A stretch of DNA of 64,000 nt, from the NCBI RefSeq assembly GCF_900103485.1, contig NZ_FNHW01000002.1, forward strand, positions 248,001 to 312,000, written 5' to 3'. This DNA is from Fictibacillus solisalsi. GTDB taxonomy: Bacteria; Bacillota; Bacilli; Bacillales; Fictibacillaceae. Below, piece after piece: positions 35,157-43,344 of this stretch. The notes beneath the pieces are model-generated. The model was not told the DNA's origin, made no database searches, and saw nothing but the letters and a program-made list of their open reading frames with translations. The position numbers and the translations under genes were made by a program. Each line of letters opens with the position of its first letter. The first letter of the stretch is position 1.

Positions 35157-36962
35157 TTGGTGAGAAAGCCGCTTACGGTTACATTGTGTTCAGCTTTACT
35201 TCTGCCTTTCATGATGGGGGCCAATGTGCAAAAAACAGTACATAGTACAGATGCGGACGTTCAGCATCCGGTGGTGAAAAACGGAATGACACAGCCGGTT
35301 TATTCACTGGATGACGCAATCACAGAGAAGGTTTTCATAGAAACAAAGATTGATAGCGACAAGGACGGAAAGCTGGACCGAGTCCATGCGGATATCATCC
35401 GGCCAAGGGAAACGGAAGAAGGGCTTAAAGTACCGGTGATCTATGAAATGAGCCCCTATCGTGCCGGCTTGAAGGACGTACCGGTCTATGATGTGAACAC
35501 AGAATTGTACGCTGTACCGAAAAAGGGCGGAAGCGGCCACCGGGAGGGTAAACCTGCCCCTGAAGCGAGCGCTGCCAACCTGCCGGGCTATTACGATGAT
35601 TATTTTGTTCCCAGAGGTTATGGAGTGGTGCTGGCAGAGAGCATCGGAACAGGATTATCAGAAGGCTGCCCGACAACTGGCGATGAGCGGGAAATTGAAG
35701 GAACGAAGGCTGTGATTGACTGGTTGAACGGAAGAAATAAGGCCTATACGGAAGATGGAAAAGAAGTGAAGGCAAACTGGACAACAGGCAACGTTGGGAT
35801 GACCGGTGTTTCATACAACGGTACGCTTCCCAACGCAGTAGCGGGAACTGGGGTAGAGGGACTGAAAACAATTGTTCCGATCGCGGCCATCAGCTCCTGG
35901 TATGACTATTACAGAGGAAACGGTGCGGTTATTGCTCCTGGCGGCTATCCGGGGGAAGATACAGATAACATGGCAGAAGCGATTTTAACCCGGGACAATC
36001 CGGAAGTTTGCCGGGATGTTATTAAAGAACTTACAGAGGGACAGGACCGTAAAACAGGAGACTATAATGATTACTGGTCTCACCGTGACTATGTGAAAAA
36101 TGCGGACAAGGTAAAAGCGAGCGTTTTTGTTGTGCATGGGTTGAATGATTGGAATGTAAAAACCAAACAGTTCGCCCAGTGGTGGGAAGCACTTGGGGAA
36201 AATAATGTCCCACGCAAGCTTTGGCTGCATCAGGGAGCACATGCCAATCCATACAGCTTCAGACGGGATGTATGGCTGCCCACGCTAAATAAATGGTTCG
36301 ATTACTGGCTGTACGATGTGAAAAATGACATTATGGACGAACCAGCTGTCGATATTCAACGTGAAGACAAGCAGTGGCAAACTGAAAACAGCTGGCCGGC
36401 AGAAAAAACAAAACCGGTTTCACTGCATCTCCGCCCTGGAGTCTTGTCCAAGCTGCCGATTAACCAGGATAAAAAGCTGAGCCAGAAGATCGTGGATGAT
36501 GCCACACAAAAGGCAGAGGATCTTGTCCTGAACCCGAAAATAAATTCGTTAAACCGGTTGGCGTATCTTACCGCTGAGCTTCGAAACGATGTCCGAATCA
36601 GCGGTACTACAAAAGTGAAAGTGACAGCGAGCATTGACCGTCCGGTGGTCAATCTGACGGCCTTGCTGGTTGACTACGGACCAGAGAAAACAGAAATTGT
36701 GACACGTGGATGGATGGATCCGCAAAATCTTAAATCTGATTCCCGTTCCAAAGCGTTAAAGCCTGGTAAACAATATATGTTTGCATGGGAAATGCAGCCG
36801 GATGATTATGTGATCCAAAAAGGGCATCGCTTAGGATTGGTATTAGTGTCCAGCGATTACAACTACACCTTAAGGCCTTCGGCGGGCGCAGTCATTACAG
36901 TGGATCCGCTGAAAAGTAAAATGATCCTTCCCGTAACAGGGGGAAGCAGGGCTATTAAATAA
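35157..36962 (+). CDS. Secreted Xaa-Pro dipeptidyl-peptidase (S15 family)
   Basis: 601 residues. A signal peptide covers about 1-22 and the alpha/beta hydrolase catalytic domain about 45-400. The nucleophile is in GMTGVSYNGTLP, the aspartate in HGLNDWNVK and the histidine in HQGAHANPY. A C-terminal jelly-roll domain (about 420-600) is typical of CocE/PepX. It removes Xaa-Pro dipeptides from the N-terminus of peptides. A Ca-like loop (DSDKDGKLD) sits near residue 64. Start TTG at 35157 or GTG at 35160; AAAGGAGGAG favours either. Being secreted sets it apart from the cytosolic lactococcal PepX. Confidence 0.86.
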   Translation: MVRKPLTVTLCSALLLPFMMGANVQKTVHSTDADVQHPVVKNGMTQPVYSLDDAITEKVFIETKIDSDKDGKLDRVHADIIRPRETEEGLKVPVIYEMSPYRAGLKDVPVYDVNTELYAVPKKGGSGHREGKPAPEASAANLPGYYDDYFVPRGYGVVLAESIGTGLSEGCPTTGDEREIEGTKAVIDWLNGRNKAYTEDGKEVKANWTTGNVGMTGVSYNGTLPNAVAGTGVEGLKTIVPIAAISSWYDYYRGNGAVIAPGGYPGEDTDNMAEAILTRDNPEVCRDVIKELTEGQDRKTGDYNDYWSHRDYVKNADKVKASVFVVHGLNDWNVKTKQFAQWWEALGENNVPRKLWLHQGAHANPYSFRRDVWLPTLNKWFDYWLYDVKNDIMDEPAVDIQREDKQWQTENSWPAEKTKPVSLHLRPGVLSKLPINQDKKLSQKIVDDATQKAEDLVLNPKINSLNRLAYLTAELRNDVRISGTTKVKVTASIDRPVVNLTALLVDYGPEKTEIVTRGWMDPQNLKSDSRSKALKPGKQYMFAWEMQPDDYVIQKGHRLGLVLVSSDYNYTLRPSAGAVITVDPLKSKMILPVTGGSRAIK

Positions 36963-36967
36963 AAAGT

Positions 36968-37004
36968 GAAAAAAGTATGGCGACATTGCGCCATGCTTTT
37001 TTCT
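36968..37004. terminator. Bidirectional terminator
   Basis: A 13-14-bp stem with one mismatch, A-run and T-run on either side, between the S15 peptidase and yfmM. Confidence 0.8.
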
Positions 37005-37010
37005 CTATGC

Positions 37011-38567
37011 TTAAAATACTTTGGTTGTCCAGTCTTCGCAGTTCCAGACTTCGGTTACGACGTCCCGGTAAAATTCCGGTTCGTGGGAAATGAGAAGAAT
37101 GCTTCCTTTATACGCCTTTAAAGCACGTTTAAGTTCATCCTTCGCATCCACATCCAGGTGGTTGGTCGGCTCATCGAGAACCAGAAGGTTGGTCTCGTTA
37201 TTGATTAGTTTGCAGAGGCGCACCTTTGCTTTTTCGCCGCCGCTTAGCACCTGCACCTTGCTTTCAATGTGTTTAGTGGTTAAGCCGCACTTTGCCAGTG
37301 CTGAACGCACTTCATGCATATTGAACGAAGGAAACTCGTTCCAAACCTCATCAATACATGTATTATTGTTGGTGCTTTTAATTTCCTGTTCGAAATACCC
37401 GATATGCAGGTACTCACCTTGTTCAACCGTTCCGGAGATCGGCTTGATTTCGCCGAGGATGCTTCTGAGCAAGGTTGTTTTACCGATTCCGTTTGCCCCA
37501 ACGAGAGCGATTTTCTGGCCGCGCTCCATGCGGAGATCCAGCGGACGGGAAAGCGGTTCGTCATAGCCGATGACAAGATTTTTGGTTTCAAAGATCAGCT
37601 TTCCTGAAGTTCGTGCTTCTTTAAAGTTGAACTCCGGTTTGGGTTTTTCCTTGGCCAATTCGATGACTTCCATCTTATCCAGTTTCTTTTGGCGGGACAT
37701 GGCCATGTTTCGGGTGGAAACACGGGCTTTGTTTCGGGCAACAAAATCCTTCAGTTCGGATATTTCCTGCTGCTGGCGCTTGTAAGCCGCTTCAAGCTGC
37801 TGCTTCTTCGCTGCATGGATGTTCTGGAAGTTATCATAATCTCCGACATAGCGGTTAAGCTCCTGATTTTCCATATGGTAGATTAAATTAATGACACTGT
37901 TTAAAAATGGAATGTCATGCGAGATCAGGATAAACGCGTTGTCATATTCCTGAAGATATCGCTTCAGCCACTCAATATGCTGTTCATCAAGGTAGTTGGT
38001 CGGCTCATCCAGCAGGAGTATTTCAGGTTTTTCAAGCAACAGCTTGGCAAGAAGGACTTTCGTACGCTGCCCGCCGGAAAGATCATGCACATCACGATCG
38101 AGTCCAATGTCATCCAAACCAAGCCCTCGTGCGATTTCTTCCACCTTTGCATCAATAACGTAAAAGTCGTTGTTGGTCAGTGTGTCTTGCAGGACACCGA
38201 CATCCTCAAGAAGTTTTTCGAGCTCTTCGGGAGTTGCTTCTCCCATTTTTTCGTACATGCCGTTCATTTCCGCTTCAACATCAAACAGATACTGGAACGC
38301 GCTCTTAAGAACATCGCGAATGCTCATTCCCTGCTCGAGGACAGTATGCTGGTCAAGGTATCCTACCCGAACCTTTCTGGCCCATTCCACCTTGCCTTCA
38401 TCTGGCTGAAGTTTGCCGGTAATAATGTTCATGAAGGTAGATTTACCTTCACCGTTCGCTCCGATCAAGCCAACATGTTCTCCTTTTAAAAGACGAAAGG
38501 AAACGTCATTAAAAATGGCACGGTCACCAAAGCCGTGGCTCAAATTTTTTACTGCTAATACACTCAT
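37011..38567 (-). CDS. yfmM: ABC-F family ATPase YfmM
   Basis: 518 residues, the same length as B. subtilis YfmM. Two ATPase domains: Walker A GANGEGKST and GANGIGKTT, signatures LSGGQRTKV and LSGGEKAKV, Walker B LLLDEPTN twice. Between them lies the basic interdomain linker (about 240-310, rich in K, Q and R), which reaches the ribosomal P-site in ABC-F proteins. No membrane segment. ABC-F proteins act on stalled ribosomes or protect them from antibiotics; YfmM is a housekeeping type, so resistance should not be assumed. The gene is monocistronic. Confidence 0.88.
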   Translation of the reverse strand: MSVLAVKNLSHGFGDRAIFNDVSFRLLKGEHVGLIGANGEGKSTFMNIITGKLQPDEGKVEWARKVRVGYLDQHTVLEQGMSIRDVLKSAFQYLFDVEAEMNGMYEKMGEATPEELEKLLEDVGVLQDTLTNNDFYVIDAKVEEIARGLGLDDIGLDRDVHDLSGGQRTKVLLAKLLLEKPEILLLDEPTNYLDEQHIEWLKRYLQEYDNAFILISHDIPFLNSVINLIYHMENQELNRYVGDYDNFQNIHAAKKQQLEAAYKRQQQEISELKDFVARNKARVSTRNMAMSRQKKLDKMEVIELAKEKPKPEFNFKEARTSGKLIFETKNLVIGYDEPLSRPLDLRMERGQKIALVGANGIGKTTLLRSILGEIKPISGTVEQGEYLHIGYFEQEIKSTNNNTCIDEVWNEFPSFNMHEVRSALAKCGLTTKHIESKVQVLSGGEKAKVRLCKLINNETNLLVLDEPTNHLDVDAKDELKRALKAYKGSILLISHEPEFYRDVVTEVWNCEDWTTKVF

Positions 38568-38724
38568 CTATATGCACCTTTTCTTGTTTGTTAAGATTCA
38601 CCATTTGATTATAGTACGTATAGCAGGGGAAACTCAATGTTTCGGAAGGATTTTTCAAATAATGTTTGATTGCCAGTAAGGATGGGAAACTTTTACTGTA
38701 CCAAGCCAAAGGAGGAGTGCCAAT

Positions 38725-38922
38725 ATGAATGACTACAGTGTAGTACCTGACAAAGGGGTCAATGGCTGGATTGTAAAAATTCAGGATGTGGCGCCTACAG
38801 AATCATACCCAAGCAGGGCAGAAGCGATTGCTGAAGCGGAACGGATGGCGAAGGAAGATTCACCGAGCAGGGTGCTTGTGTATGATACAAAGCTGGAAAT
38901 TGAGGAAGAAAAATCATTTTAA
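38725..38922 (+). CDS. DUF2188-domain protein
   Basis: 65 residues. The pattern VVPDKGVNGWIVKI, a helix with SRAEAIAEAERMAKED, then SRVLVYDTKLEIEEE is the DUF2188 fold (beta-beta-alpha-beta), common as single small proteins in Bacillales. Function unknown. A strong AAAGGAGG site precedes the ATG. It ends directly at a terminator. Confidence 0.82.
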   Translation: MNDYSVVPDKGVNGWIVKIQDVAPTESYPSRAEAIAEAERMAKEDSPSRVLVYDTKLEIEEEKSF

Positions 38923-38925
38923 GAG

Positions 38926-38956
38926 AAAAACCCCTTTCAACAGGAAAGGGGTTTTT
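38926..38956 (+). terminator. Terminator after the DUF2188 gene
   Basis: A 13-bp perfect stem AAAAACCCCTTTC with GAAAGGGGTTTTT. Confidence 0.92.
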
Positions 38957-39113
38957 GGCATAAAAAAAGGAGCCTTGGGACCAAGACTCCTTCAATCTCA
39001 TGCTTCTTCAACTTACGTGGTTTCTTGCTATTCTTTCGTCCTACAAACTTACTTTCATTCACACTTCCACCATTAGGTCCATCTCTCGGTTCTTCGCAGG
39101 GCTCGGAACCCAT
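38937..39113 (-). CDS. PRDGP micro-ORF 1
   Basis: Starts MGSEPCEEPRDGPNGGS and continues with a lysine-rich segment (SKFVGRKNSKKPRKLKKHE) to a stop at 38937, 58 residues. GGAG lies about 8 nt before the ATG. The SEPxEEPRDGP stretch matches the two neighbouring micro-ORFs. The predicted minus-strand terminator (38962-38992) lies before the stop codon, so a normal transcript would lack a stop; the 3' part may be eroded. Confidence 0.35.
   Translation of the reverse strand: MGSEPCEEPRDGPNGGSVNESKFVGRKNSKKPRKLKKHEIEGVLVPRLLFLCQKPLSC
38962..38992 (-). terminator. Minus-strand terminator of the micro-ORF cluster
   Basis: On the minus strand AAGGAG...TTGG pairs with CCAA...CTCCTT and is followed by seven T. 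It would end transcripts from the PRDGP cluster. Confidence 0.65.
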
Positions 39114-39465
39114 CCGTTCCGCTCCATGACAAATCACTCCAATTTGGGTCTGAATAGTGTTTATTCCTTTTTCATTAAAAGTTGCACAGGTGTTTCATCC
39201 GTACACTGCTTTTACTGCCTTTTACTTCATTCCCTAAATCGCTCTTGCATACTTACATGTACTTCCAGGTCCATCTCTTGGATCATTGTATGTCTCGGAA
39301 CTATAAACGTTCTTACCCATTGCAAACCCTCCAGTATATGACTCAGTAATACATCCTTCATAGAGCTGACTTTTTAAAACATAACGCGGTGTGGCTAATT
39401 TTCGTCTTGCTATTTGTTACTTAATTTCTGTAATGCATTCACTATTTCGGTCCATCTCTTGGCTC
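39076..39465 (-). repeat. Three spaced copies of the PRDGP-coding motif
   Basis: The 17-nt core GGTCCATCTCTYGGNTC (plus strand) occurs at 39076-39092, 39268-39284 and 39449-39465, about 180-190 nt apart, and always in the frame that encodes (D/E)PRDGP. The spacer DNA is not visibly repeated. The 38957-39593 interval contains nothing else that I can identify. Confidence 0.75.
39234..39320 (-). CDS. PRDGP micro-ORF 2
   Basis: 28 residues: MGKNVYSSETYNDPRDGP followed by GSTCKYARAI. A textbook GGAGGG site is 6 nt before the ATG. It shares the SETxN(D/E)PRDGP core with micro-ORF 3 at the protein level, while the codons differ at synonymous positions. No signal peptide. No known family. Confidence 0.5.
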   Translation of the reverse strand: MGKNVYSSETYNDPRDGPGSTCKYARAI

Positions 39466-39498
39466 ATTGGATGTTTCGGAACGGTAGTTCTTACTCAT
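39442..39498 (-). CDS. PRDGP micro-ORF 3
   Basis: 18 residues in full: MSKNYRSETSNEPRDGPK. GGAGGG lies 7 nt before the ATG. It is the first of the three on the minus strand, 95 nt downstream of the methyltransferase gene with no clear terminator between, so co-transcription is possible. Confidence 0.5.
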   Translation of the reverse strand: MSKNYRSETSNEPRDGPK

Positions 39499-39593
39499 CA
39501 CAATTCCCTCCATATGGTTGATATAGTGTTGCATAATTTGTTTTCCCGCTCATCCAAATTTAAAACTTGATTTACAATAAAATTTAAAAATTT

Positions 39594-40202
39594 TTAGAGC
39601 GGGTTGACGGCAGTTACAATCACCGCATTCACTGGCTTTAAGTCCAAAATGGTTTCAGTGATCTGTTCAAATTCTGCTTCTTTTAAATACAATGAAATGA
39701 TTTTGCTTATTTCTTCTGTTGTTTCATCATCTGCGCCCTTTTCATGAGGCTGAAGGGTAATAGCAATGCGTGCTCCGGGCTTCATTAACTGCTTGATGGT
39801 TGTAAGGTCAGCAATGGGATCTTTCCAAATAAGGATCGAGTTGACGGAATAAACACCGTCAAACTGCATGGATTTCTCAGCCGAGGTAATGGGACCGTGA
39901 AACAGTTCCACACGTTCTTCATTGATATATTCTTCATTTCGTGCGGCGGCCAGTTTTTTCATTTCTTCTGAGACGTCAAAACCAACAACATGGCAGGAAG
40001 GGTAGGTGCTGCACACATATTCAATGCCCACGCCGGGGCCGAAGCCCACTTCAAGAAGACCGTCATTGTTTTTGGGCTTTAGCATGGAAATGGTTTTTTC
40101 GTTTAATTCTTTGTTTTCATTGGACATGATTTTTCCCGCTAGCTTGCCAAGCAATCCCTCCGGTTTTTCAAATTGCTCTGATATCTTTTTTCGAATGCTC
40201 AT
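39594..40202 (-). CDS. Class I SAM-dependent methyltransferase
   Basis: 202 residues from the ATG at 40202, preceded by GGGGGCG; the frame extends upstream to 40388 without a site. The Rossmann motif I is LLEVGFGPGVGIEYV, motif II acidic end VVGFDVSEEM, and post-motif region FDGVYSVNSILIWKDP, as in UbiE/MenG-like small-molecule methyltransferases. Substrate unknown. It sits directly upstream of the PRDGP micro-ORFs on the same strand and downstream of a broken SDR gene. Confidence 0.82.
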   Translation of the reverse strand: MSIRKKISEQFEKPEGLLGKLAGKIMSNENKELNEKTISMLKPKNNDGLLEVGFGPGVGIEYVCSTYPSCHVVGFDVSEEMKKLAAARNEEYINEERVELFHGPITSAEKSMQFDGVYSVNSILIWKDPIADLTTIKQLMKPGARIAITLQPHEKGADDETTEEISKIISLYLKEAEFEQITETILDLKPVNAVIVTAVNPL

Positions 40203-40324
40203 ACAGCACGCCCCCATTTTTAAGAATTCACTATTCAATGTACCCAAAAGGGAGAGATTCAAAAAGTTGGGGAAGATATGGCACATGAAATAAGACCGGA
40301 TGGATTCACCCGGCCAAGGTATAC

Positions 40325-40607
40325 TTACTGAGCCGTATAGCCGCCATCCACAAGCAAATTGGTTTTCCAGTGATAAAACTGGCATCATCAGAAGCTAAGA
40401 AAGCAACGGCTTTGGCTACTTCTTCCGTTTTTTTTCAGTCTGTCCACGGGATGCAGGGAAATCAGGATGCCAACTGTTGACCGCGTTCATCATGGATGTC
40501 GCGATCAGCACGTGTGCACCACTATTAACCATTTCCCGTACAGTGGCTTCACCAATCCCGCTGGATCCCCCGGTTACAATGGCTGCTTTTCCTTTTAAAC
40601 CCATCAT
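40325..40607 (-). pseudogene. Short-chain dehydrogenase remnant with internal deletion
   Basis: The start is a clean SDR N-terminus, GKAAIVTGGSSGIGEATVRE (NAD-binding TGxxxGIG). It then jumps after about 40 residues into unrelated frame, followed by an SDR C-terminus in a different frame: EEVAKAVAFLASDDASFITG, and after a further shift LLVDGGYTAQ with a stop at 40325. The central part, including the catalytic YxxxK, is missing. A normal SDR has about 250 residues. The gene is therefore a deletion derivative with frameshifts and cannot be functional. Confidence 0.85.
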
Positions 40608-40674
40608 TTTGACCTCCCTGCTCTATTCTCTCTATCACTATACTCGTATTTAGGAGGATTGAATGTGAGCAATG

Positions 40675-41325
40675 TTACAGGCTATTTGTGTAGTTCTGGT
40701 TTTTTTTGAAAAAGTAGTAGGATGAAGCAATAGACAAAAGGGTCGAAATCACGATTACAGGAAAGATCAAATAGCTTCTCCATTCGGATGGAGCAAGCAG
40801 CGAAAGGATAATAATGATTCCCGCTGCGAAAAAGAGCTTGGCACTGAACCTGTGGGTCTTCTTCCAAACTTCTTCATCCGAAAGGGTCCAGGGGGTTTTG
40901 ATGCCAAAGAACCAGTTCTGCTTGACCTGTTGCATATAGTTTCCAAGAATAATAAACAGAAGGCCGAGTATGATGGGCATAATAAGTTTCATGGAAGGGG
41001 AGTACCCAAGTCCTGAACCAATAATCATGAGATTAATGACAAAAAACAGGGCCATCAGGCAATAATTAATGGCAAAATAGCTGCGGGAAAATTTTTTGTA
41101 GTTTTCTCGCTTTGGATCAATTCTCGGTAAAAAGTAAAGCGTCAGATAAACAAAAATCAAGAGTCCGAGGCTCATAGCCATGGCTGAAAACTTGGCGGCG
41201 TATCCATCGATGTCGCCGTTCGGACCCCAATGGATGGGCAATTGGGAAGGAAGCTGCGAATAGAATCCGAGCCAAATAGCTGCTGAAGCAAGAATGATTA
41301 AAATGGGAAAGACATGTTTTTTCAT
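40675..41325 (-). CDS. sdpI: SdpI-family immunity/membrane protein
   Basis: 216 residues with six membrane helices. The first segment has the DUF1648 pattern LPIHWGPNGDIDGY, and the second half carries the SdpI signature QNWFFGIKTPWTLSDEEVWKKTHR. In B. subtilis SdpI protects against the SDP cannibalism toxin and sequesters SdpR at the membrane. It overlaps sdpR by 4 nt (ATGA). No sdpABC toxin genes are present in the window, so the operon may protect against toxin from neighbours. Confidence 0.88.
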   Translation of the reverse strand: MKKHVFPILIILASAAIWLGFYSQLPSQLPIHWGPNGDIDGYAAKFSAMAMSLGLLIFVYLTLYFLPRIDPKRENYKKFSRSYFAINYCLMALFFVINLMIIGSGLGYSPSMKLIMPIILGLLFIILGNYMQQVKQNWFFGIKTPWTLSDEEVWKKTHRFSAKLFFAAGIIIILSLLAPSEWRSYLIFPVIVISTLLSIASSYYFFKKNQNYTNSL

Positions 41326-41609
41326 TTTTCATTCTCTCCTTTATGGATAGGATTGCTTTGCATAACACCAAAGAACCAATTCATCACGTCTTGGAACACG
41401 GTGGTATTAATTGAATAGATAATATACTGTCCTCGCTTTTCATCCTGTATAAGCTCTGTTTTCTTGAGGGTATTCAGATGATGGGAGATCGTTGGTTTTG
41501 TCATGTGGAAGTGATCAGCGATTTCCCCTGCCGTCATATCCCTGTTTTTTAGTAGATCCAGGATTTGGCGTCGGGTAGGATCGGCTAATGCCTTAAACAC
41601 CTCGTTCAC
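41322..41609 (-). CDS. sdpR: ArsR-family autorepressor SdpR
   Basis: 95 residues, an ArsR-type winged helix: FKALADPTRRQILDLL, recognition helix TKPTISHHLNTL, wing LIQDEKRGQYIIYSI. No metal-binding cysteine pair, as in SdpR. The start is GTG with AAAGGAGA 6 nt upstream. It is the first gene of a two-gene operon with sdpI. A perfect palindrome 26 nt upstream of the start is the probable operator for autorepression. Confidence 0.88.
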   Translation of the reverse strand: MNEVFKALADPTRRQILDLLKNRDMTAGEIADHFHMTKPTISHHLNTLKKTELIQDEKRGQYIIYSINTTVFQDVMNWFFGVMQSNPIHKGENEK

Positions 41610-41634
41610 ATCGGTTCTCCTTTCTGGAAGAAAA

Positions 41635-41660
41635 AGTATTTAGATGTTTATCTAAATACT
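41635..41660. promoter_or_regulatory. Palindromic operator of sdpRI
   Basis: Perfect inverted repeat with 11-nt arms, AGTATTTAGAT (41635-41645) and ATCTAAATACT (41650-41660), spacer GTTT. The ATTTAGATNNNNATCTAAAT core is typical of ArsR/SdpR-type operators. Confidence 0.8.
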
Positions 41661-41704
41661 ATACAAAAAAAAATGGATTGTAAATAGGCCGAAATACAAG
41701 TGCA

Positions 41705-41735
41705 AAAGAAAAGACAGCGATAAGCTGCCTTTTTT
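41705..41735. terminator. Terminator after the glutamate synthase-like gene
   Basis: AAGACAGC (41711-41718) pairs with GCTGCCTT (41724-41731) with one G-T pair. T-rich on both strands. Confidence 0.65.
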
Positions 41736-41739
41736 ACTG

Positions 41740-43344
41740 TTAATGTTCTTGATGCTGCGTCCTTTTTGCGGCGTGTAAAATCTCATCCAGCGGGAATACA
41801 CGGCCGAGCTTATCTTTATGAACGATATGCTTTCGTTCAAACTTGGTCGGCGAGTCAATCCCTGCTGCTGCTGCAAGGTTAAATAAACCCTCCCTCAGCG
41901 AAACCAGATAGTTGCAGACCCTGTATTGTTTTTCATCAATGATGAGCCCGTCCTGCAGCTTTTTGTTGGTGGTTGCCACCCCGACAGGGCAGTTATTCGT
42001 ATGGCAAACCTGGGCCATGATGCAGCCGACGCTGATCATGAATCCGCGGGCAATGTTGACCAGGTCCGCTCCCATGGCAAGCGCAATGGCGATTTTGTCA
42101 GGGGTAATCAACCTGCCGGAAGCAATCAGCTTGACCTTGTCCCGTATGCCGTATTCTTTGAGCATTTCATCGACAATGGGAAGGGCAGACTGGATTGGCA
42201 GTCCGACCGTATCGGCCAGTTCCTGAAAGGTGGCCCCGGTTCCGCCTTCACCGCCATCGACGGTAATAAAATCAGGGCCTTTTCCGCTTTCTTTCATATA
42301 GGCCACTAATTCTTCCAATGCGTCCAGGTCGCCCACAACAATTTTAATGCCAATGGGTTTCCCGGATACATTTCTTAATTCTTCTACAAAGTGAATAAGA
42401 GATGCCGGAGAGTCGAACTCTTTAAAGCGGTTGGGGCTGTTAATCGTTTTACCTGGTTCCACCAGCCGTATTTTTGCGATTTCTTCGGTGACTTTTTCAC
42501 CCTCTACATGGCCGCCGCGCGTTTTTGCCCCCTGTGCAAGCTTGAGCTCAAACGCTTTAATCTGTTCCATTTCACTTTTTTTCTTAAATGCTTCCCATGA
42601 AAATTCTCCATTTAGGTTTCTTACTCCAAATAGACCCGGACCGATTTGAAAGATAATGTCCGTTTTGCCTGCAAGATGATAGTTGGACAGCCCGCCTTCA
42701 CCTGTATTCATCCATGTTCCCCCGGCCATGGCCAGTCCTTTGGATAAAGCGGTAATCGCATGTTCACCGAGAGCGCCATAGCTCATGCCGGATTGGCCGA
42801 TCAGTCCTTTCAGTTTAAACGGCTGCCGGCATGTATGTTCCCCAAGAATCACGGCATTGTCATCCGTAAGAAAAACCGGGTTTATCAGACGTTCTTCACT
42901 GTGCTCCTTTCGGGAGAATAAGTTATCACCTTCCTCGACATAAATTCTGGTTTTGATTTTGGGCTCATTGTCCACTTTTAGTTCGGTTCTCAATTTAGGA
43001 AATAGGGTATTACGGATGTAAAACCCCTCATCACCAAAATCCCTTAGAGAGCCAAAGCCGACCAGCCTGTCTTTATATTTTCCCGACTTCACTACATCCT
43101 GAAATTGCTTGCGTGAAAAAGGCTTTCCTTCATTGTCGTTGTTATACAGATACTGCCTGAGCTCCGGCCCTATCTTTTCTGTGAAGTATCTGACTTTCCC
43201 GAGAACCGGGAAGTTCCTAAGGATGGAATGCTGCTTTTGGCGGTCGTCTTTTATGTATAAATAGATGAAGAAGACAAGGGGAACCAAAAGCATGATACCA
43301 ATAATGATAAGTAAAGCAATAACCAGATCAAATAGAACGTTCAT
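41740..43344 (-). CDS. FMN-binding glutamate synthase-family protein (YerD-like)
   Basis: 534 residues. One or two N-terminal membrane helices (about 5-32) are followed by a GltB-type FMN barrel: GQSGMSYGALGEHA, GGTWMNTGEGGLSNYHL, TVDGGEGGTGATF, and the iron-sulphur cysteines in CHTNNCPVGVATT. It resembles the central domain of glutamate synthase without the glutaminase part, as in B. subtilis YerD and membrane-anchored archaeal relatives. The substrate is unknown; it probably does not make glutamate alone. ATG at 43344 has AAGGAGG 6 nt upstream. Confidence 0.85.
   Translation of the reverse strand: MNVLFDLVIALLIIIGIMLLVPLVFFIYLYIKDDRQKQHSILRNFPVLGKVRYFTEKIGPELRQYLYNNDNEGKPFSRKQFQDVVKSGKYKDRLVGFGSLRDFGDEGFYIRNTLFPKLRTELKVDNEPKIKTRIYVEEGDNLFSRKEHSEERLINPVFLTDDNAVILGEHTCRQPFKLKGLIGQSGMSYGALGEHAITALSKGLAMAGGTWMNTGEGGLSNYHLAGKTDIIFQIGPGLFGVRNLNGEFSWEAFKKKSEMEQIKAFELKLAQGAKTRGGHVEGEKVTEEIAKIRLVEPGKTINSPNRFKEFDSPASLIHFVEELRNVSGKPIGIKIVVGDLDALEELVAYMKESGKGPDFITVDGGEGGTGATFQELADTVGLPIQSALPIVDEMLKEYGIRDKVKLIASGRLITPDKIAIALAMGADLVNIARGFMISVGCIMAQVCHTNNCPVGVATTNKKLQDGLIIDEKQYRVCNYLVSLREGLFNLAAAAGIDSPTKFERKHIVHKDKLGRVFPLDEILHAAKRTQHQEH

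Noticed and set aside
37011-38567. ABC-F antibiotic-resistance protein
   Set aside because: Length and motifs match housekeeping YfmM; no evidence for a resistance subtype.
39076-39465. PRDGP-coding copies as a possible CRISPR or intergenic DNA repeat
   Set aside because: Copies are about 180-190 nt apart, vary at synonymous positions, and similarity stops outside the coding frame, so a DNA repeat array does not explain them.
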